NCBI GenBank assembly: GCA_017440275.1
Contig: JAFSHN010000013.1
Location: 1 to 50,989 of the forward strand
DNA: 50,989 nucleotides
Origin: Bacillota bacterium
GTDB lineage: Bacteria > Bacillota > Clostridia > Peptostreptococcales > Anaerovoracaceae
Reading direction: 5' to 3'
The notes beneath the pieces were generated by a model that searched no databases, had not been told where the DNA came from, and saw only the letters and a program-made list of their open reading frames with translations. The position numbers and the translations under genes were made by a program. Of this stretch, positions 49,444-50,989 are shown piece by piece (the stretch's first letter is position 1; the number at the start of each line of letters is the position of its first letter).

Positions 49444-49510
49444 ACAGAAAGGGTATCTGTGAGGTAAGGCCATTGATTTAATGGCGTTGCCTCACAGGTA
49501 CCTTTTCTGT
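49444..49510 (+). ncRNA. 67-base, nearly fully paired RNA hairpin
   Basis: A 24-bp outer stem (49444-49467 with 49487-49510) has all positions able to pair; its three deviations from perfect complementarity are all G-U wobbles. A single G-G mismatch is followed by a 6-bp inner stem GCCATT/AATGGC with GATTT loop. No T-run follows, so it is not a standard terminator. Similar words CTACAGTGTAG and TTGCAGTGTAG flank it about 20-30 bases away on each side. I do not know the family. Confidence 0.55.
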
Positions 49511-49563
49511 TTAATATCAATAAATTGCAGTGTAGTTAAACACAGTCCTACGGACAATAATGA

Positions 49564-49707
49564 TAAAATACTTAGCGTTTTGTTAACAAGCAATCTATTC
49601 CTTAAAAGACGTTGAATGAAATGCTTTGGAATTGAATAAAAGATTTAATCTTGGATTTTTTATAACTATTTTTTTATAAAATTGCAAATTAAAGAAATTG
49701 TTTTTAA
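49564..49707 (+). repeat. Imperfect direct repeat, copy 2
   Basis: Second copy of the block at 49193-49338 (AAAATACTTAGCG then TTAACAAG, TTTTTTATAAAATT, GAAATTGTTTTT). The 67-base hairpin lies between the two copies. Confidence 0.5.
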
Positions 49708-49976
49708 GCGCTTAGGCGTATATTTTTAAAAAGTAACATGTACATATATTAGAGTACTGTTGCTATATGCGTTTGTAAATTTATCTTAGAAGAAAGGAGG
49801 GCCTTTTACAAAATTTCGACACCGACTGAATATAAACAGAGTATTAGATAAGGCAGTTATCGTTTTTGCTGCAATATATCAACGGAACATTTCATAATCC
49901 GTGTTTACGAAGAATTCGTAAACGAAACCAATGATACTCCATTCTGATACTTCAGATTTCATATTCGGATCGATGC
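49708..49976 (+). promoter_or_regulatory. Untranslated region before nhaC, with an inverted repeat
   Basis: No coding frame is seen. An AAAGGAGG-like site (49793-49799) has no start codon near it. TTTACGAA-gaa-TTCGTAAA (49904-49922) is an 8-bp inverted repeat that could be an operator. Confidence 0.35.
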
Positions 49977-50016
49977 CTGAAATGGACAGGTTTTATAAAA
50001 CCTGAATAAATTTCAG
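49977..50016 (+). promoter_or_regulatory. Nested palindrome directly upstream of the nhaC ribosome site
   Basis: CAGGTTTTATAAAACCTG (49987-50004) is a perfect 18-base palindrome, nested inside CTGAAAT (49977-49983) and ATTTCAG (50010-50016). It ends about five bases before AGGAG. It may be a repressor site or an RNA stem limiting translation. Confidence 0.55.
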
Positions 50017-50034
50017 AAAAAGGAGAAATAACTT

Positions 50035-50989
50035 ATGGAAACTATGGGTATTTTAAGCTTACTCCCTCCAATTCTTGCGATCATCCTTGCTTTCACAACT
50101 AAGCAGGTAATGGTATCATTATTCGCAGCAATTTGGGTAGGCGCAACAATGGTATACGGCTGGAACCCAGTTACAGGTCTGATGGGCGCATTCTCTGACT
50201 TCATCTTCCCTGCAATTGGTAACACAGACAACTCTCCGGTATTAGTAATGACTGTATTCTGCGGTTCATTCTCATACTTACTTGAAAACGGCGGCGGCGC
50301 TAAGGTTTTCGCTGAAACTTTAGCTTCCAAGGTTAAGGGTAGAAAGGGAGCTCAGATTCTGACTGCTGTAGGCGGTACAGTAATCTTCTTCTCCGACTCC
50401 ACTAACCCAGTATTAATCGGACCAGTTTTCAAGCCATTAACTGACAAAATGTTAGTATCCAGAGAAAAACTGGCTTACATTGTAGACTCCACTTCAGCTA
50501 CAATGCCATCTATGTTCTTCTTCACAGCTTGGGGTGCTTACATCCTGACAATCGTTGCTCAGCAGTTAACTTACATCGGCGACACAACTAACGCTGTAAT
50601 CGCATTCAACCAGGCAGTTCCATTCATGTTCTACACAATCGGTGCAGTTCTGATGGTATACTTCATCGGTATCACAGGATTTGATTACGGTCCAATGGCT
50701 AAGGCTGAAAAGAGAGCAGCTGAAGAAGGTAAAGTTGTTGCTGACGAACACGTAACAGACAGACTGTTAAGACAGGTTGTTATTCCTGAAGGAGCAACTC
50801 CACACTTATCCTCAATGGTAATTCCATTAGTAACATTAGTAGTTTGCATCTTCGCAGGCTTACTGTACACTGGCGGATTCCCAGAAAGAAACGTTATCGA
50901 TGCATTAGCTAACTGTTCCACAATGAAGTCTCTGGTAACAGCATTCTTCGTTGCAACAATCGTAGCTGCTATCTTCACTATTAAGGACA
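50035..50989 (+). CDS. NhaC-family Na+/H+ antiporter-like transporter (3' end outside window)
   Basis: The first 318 residues from ATG 50035 (AAGGAGAAATA before it) are visible and the frame is open at the window edge. About seven or eight membrane segments are seen. The family segment VIFFSDSTNPVLIGPVFKPL (about 119-138) and DSTSATMPSMFFF (about 150-162) are typical of NhaC transporters, whose members exchange Na+ for H+ or move amino acids and organic acids. Codon use is strongly biased to TTA, GTA and CCA, suggesting high expression. It may serve the CoA-transferase operon upstream, from which it is separated by 924 bases. Confidence 0.85.
   Translation, partial: METMGILSLLPPILAIILAFTTKQVMVSLFAAIWVGATMVYGWNPVTGLMGAFSDFIFPAIGNTDNSPVLVMTVFCGSFSYLLENGGGAKVFAETLASKVKGRKGAQILTAVGGTVIFFSDSTNPVLIGPVFKPLTDKMLVSREKLAYIVDSTSATMPSMFFFTAWGAYILTIVAQQLTYIGDTTNAVIAFNQAVPFMFYTIGAVLMVYFIGITGFDYGPMAKAEKRAAEEGKVVADEHVTDRLLRQVVIPEGATPHLSSMVIPLVTLVVCIFAGLLYTGGFPERNVIDALANCSTMKSLVTAFFVATIVAAIFTIKD

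Noticed and set aside
49793-49835. A T-box or leader peptide at the AAAGGAGG-like site before nhaC.
   Set aside because: No T-box core sequence and no start codon within a usable distance.
1-50989. CRISPR arrays, prophage or transposase genes.
   Set aside because: I looked for regularly spaced repeats, integrase, transposase and phage structural motifs and found none.

Overview
The window is a piece of a low-GC, Gram-positive, anaerobic gut-type chromosome. Strong AGGAGG ribosome sites precede almost every gene, genes are packed in short operons closed by hairpin plus T-run terminators, and the gene content is clostridial (DUF5688, DUF1653, YfcC transporters, type III CoA-transferases, an acyl-CoA dehydrogenase, RtcB). 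A member of the Clostridia, perhaps close to Anaerovoracaceae (old Family XIII), fits best, but that placement is inference. No rRNA, canonical tRNA, CRISPR array, prophage or complete insertion sequence was seen. Nearly all genes are on the + strand; only a shikimate kinase and a Crp/Fnr regulator are on the minus strand.

Layout. 1-2.8 kb: end of a serine hydrolase, a methyltransferase, a small regulated RNA unit, a possible 25-residue membrane peptide and an HTH/zinc-ribbon regulator. 2.9-6.7 kb: three poorly known proteins, thioredoxin and an attenuator-like leader. 6.7-11.4 kb: U32 protein, ABC-F ATPase and MTA/SAH nucleosidase. 11.5-13 kb: TerC and convergent AroK. 13-16.4 kb: AIM24 protein, membrane protein, C26 amidotransferase and a Card1-like DUF1887 nuclease with no CRISPR nearby. 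16.5-22.3 kb: BaiA/FabG-like SDR, Crp/Fnr regulator, and a YfcC - isoaspartyl dipeptidase - YfcC set. 22.3-28.2 kb: HD protein, XRE regulator, phosphatidyltransferase, DUF1653-LRR protein, lipase and ABC exporter. 28.3-31.5 kb: a compact operon of DUF2997, a membrane protein, an orphan radical-SAM activase-like protein, a Ycf46-like AAA ATPase and a small protein. 31.5-33 kb: deoxyinosine glycosylase, VOC and GNAT. 33-36 kb: argG-argH behind a promoter with an ArgR-type box. 36-40 kb: hydrolase, two WYL proteins and an aldo-keto reductase.

40-43 kb holds the most striking locus: two tandem RNA elements, the first with a tRNA-like T-arm and acceptor stem, both closed by an 8-bp stem in which one pair is swapped G-C to C-G between copies. 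They lie directly upstream of a Ro60-like HEAT/vWA (DUF2828-type) protein and the RNA ligase RtcB. This looks like an RNA-repair ribonucleoprotein locus with its own small RNAs, analogous in layout to Rsr/YrlA/RtcB loci. 43-51 kb: two nearly identical tandem LysR regulators, a catabolic operon of two CaiB-type CoA-transferases, an acyl-CoA dehydrogenase and a hotdog protein resembling beta-aminoacyl-CoA ammonia-lyases, then a 924-bp structured intergenic region and a truncated NhaC antiporter gene.
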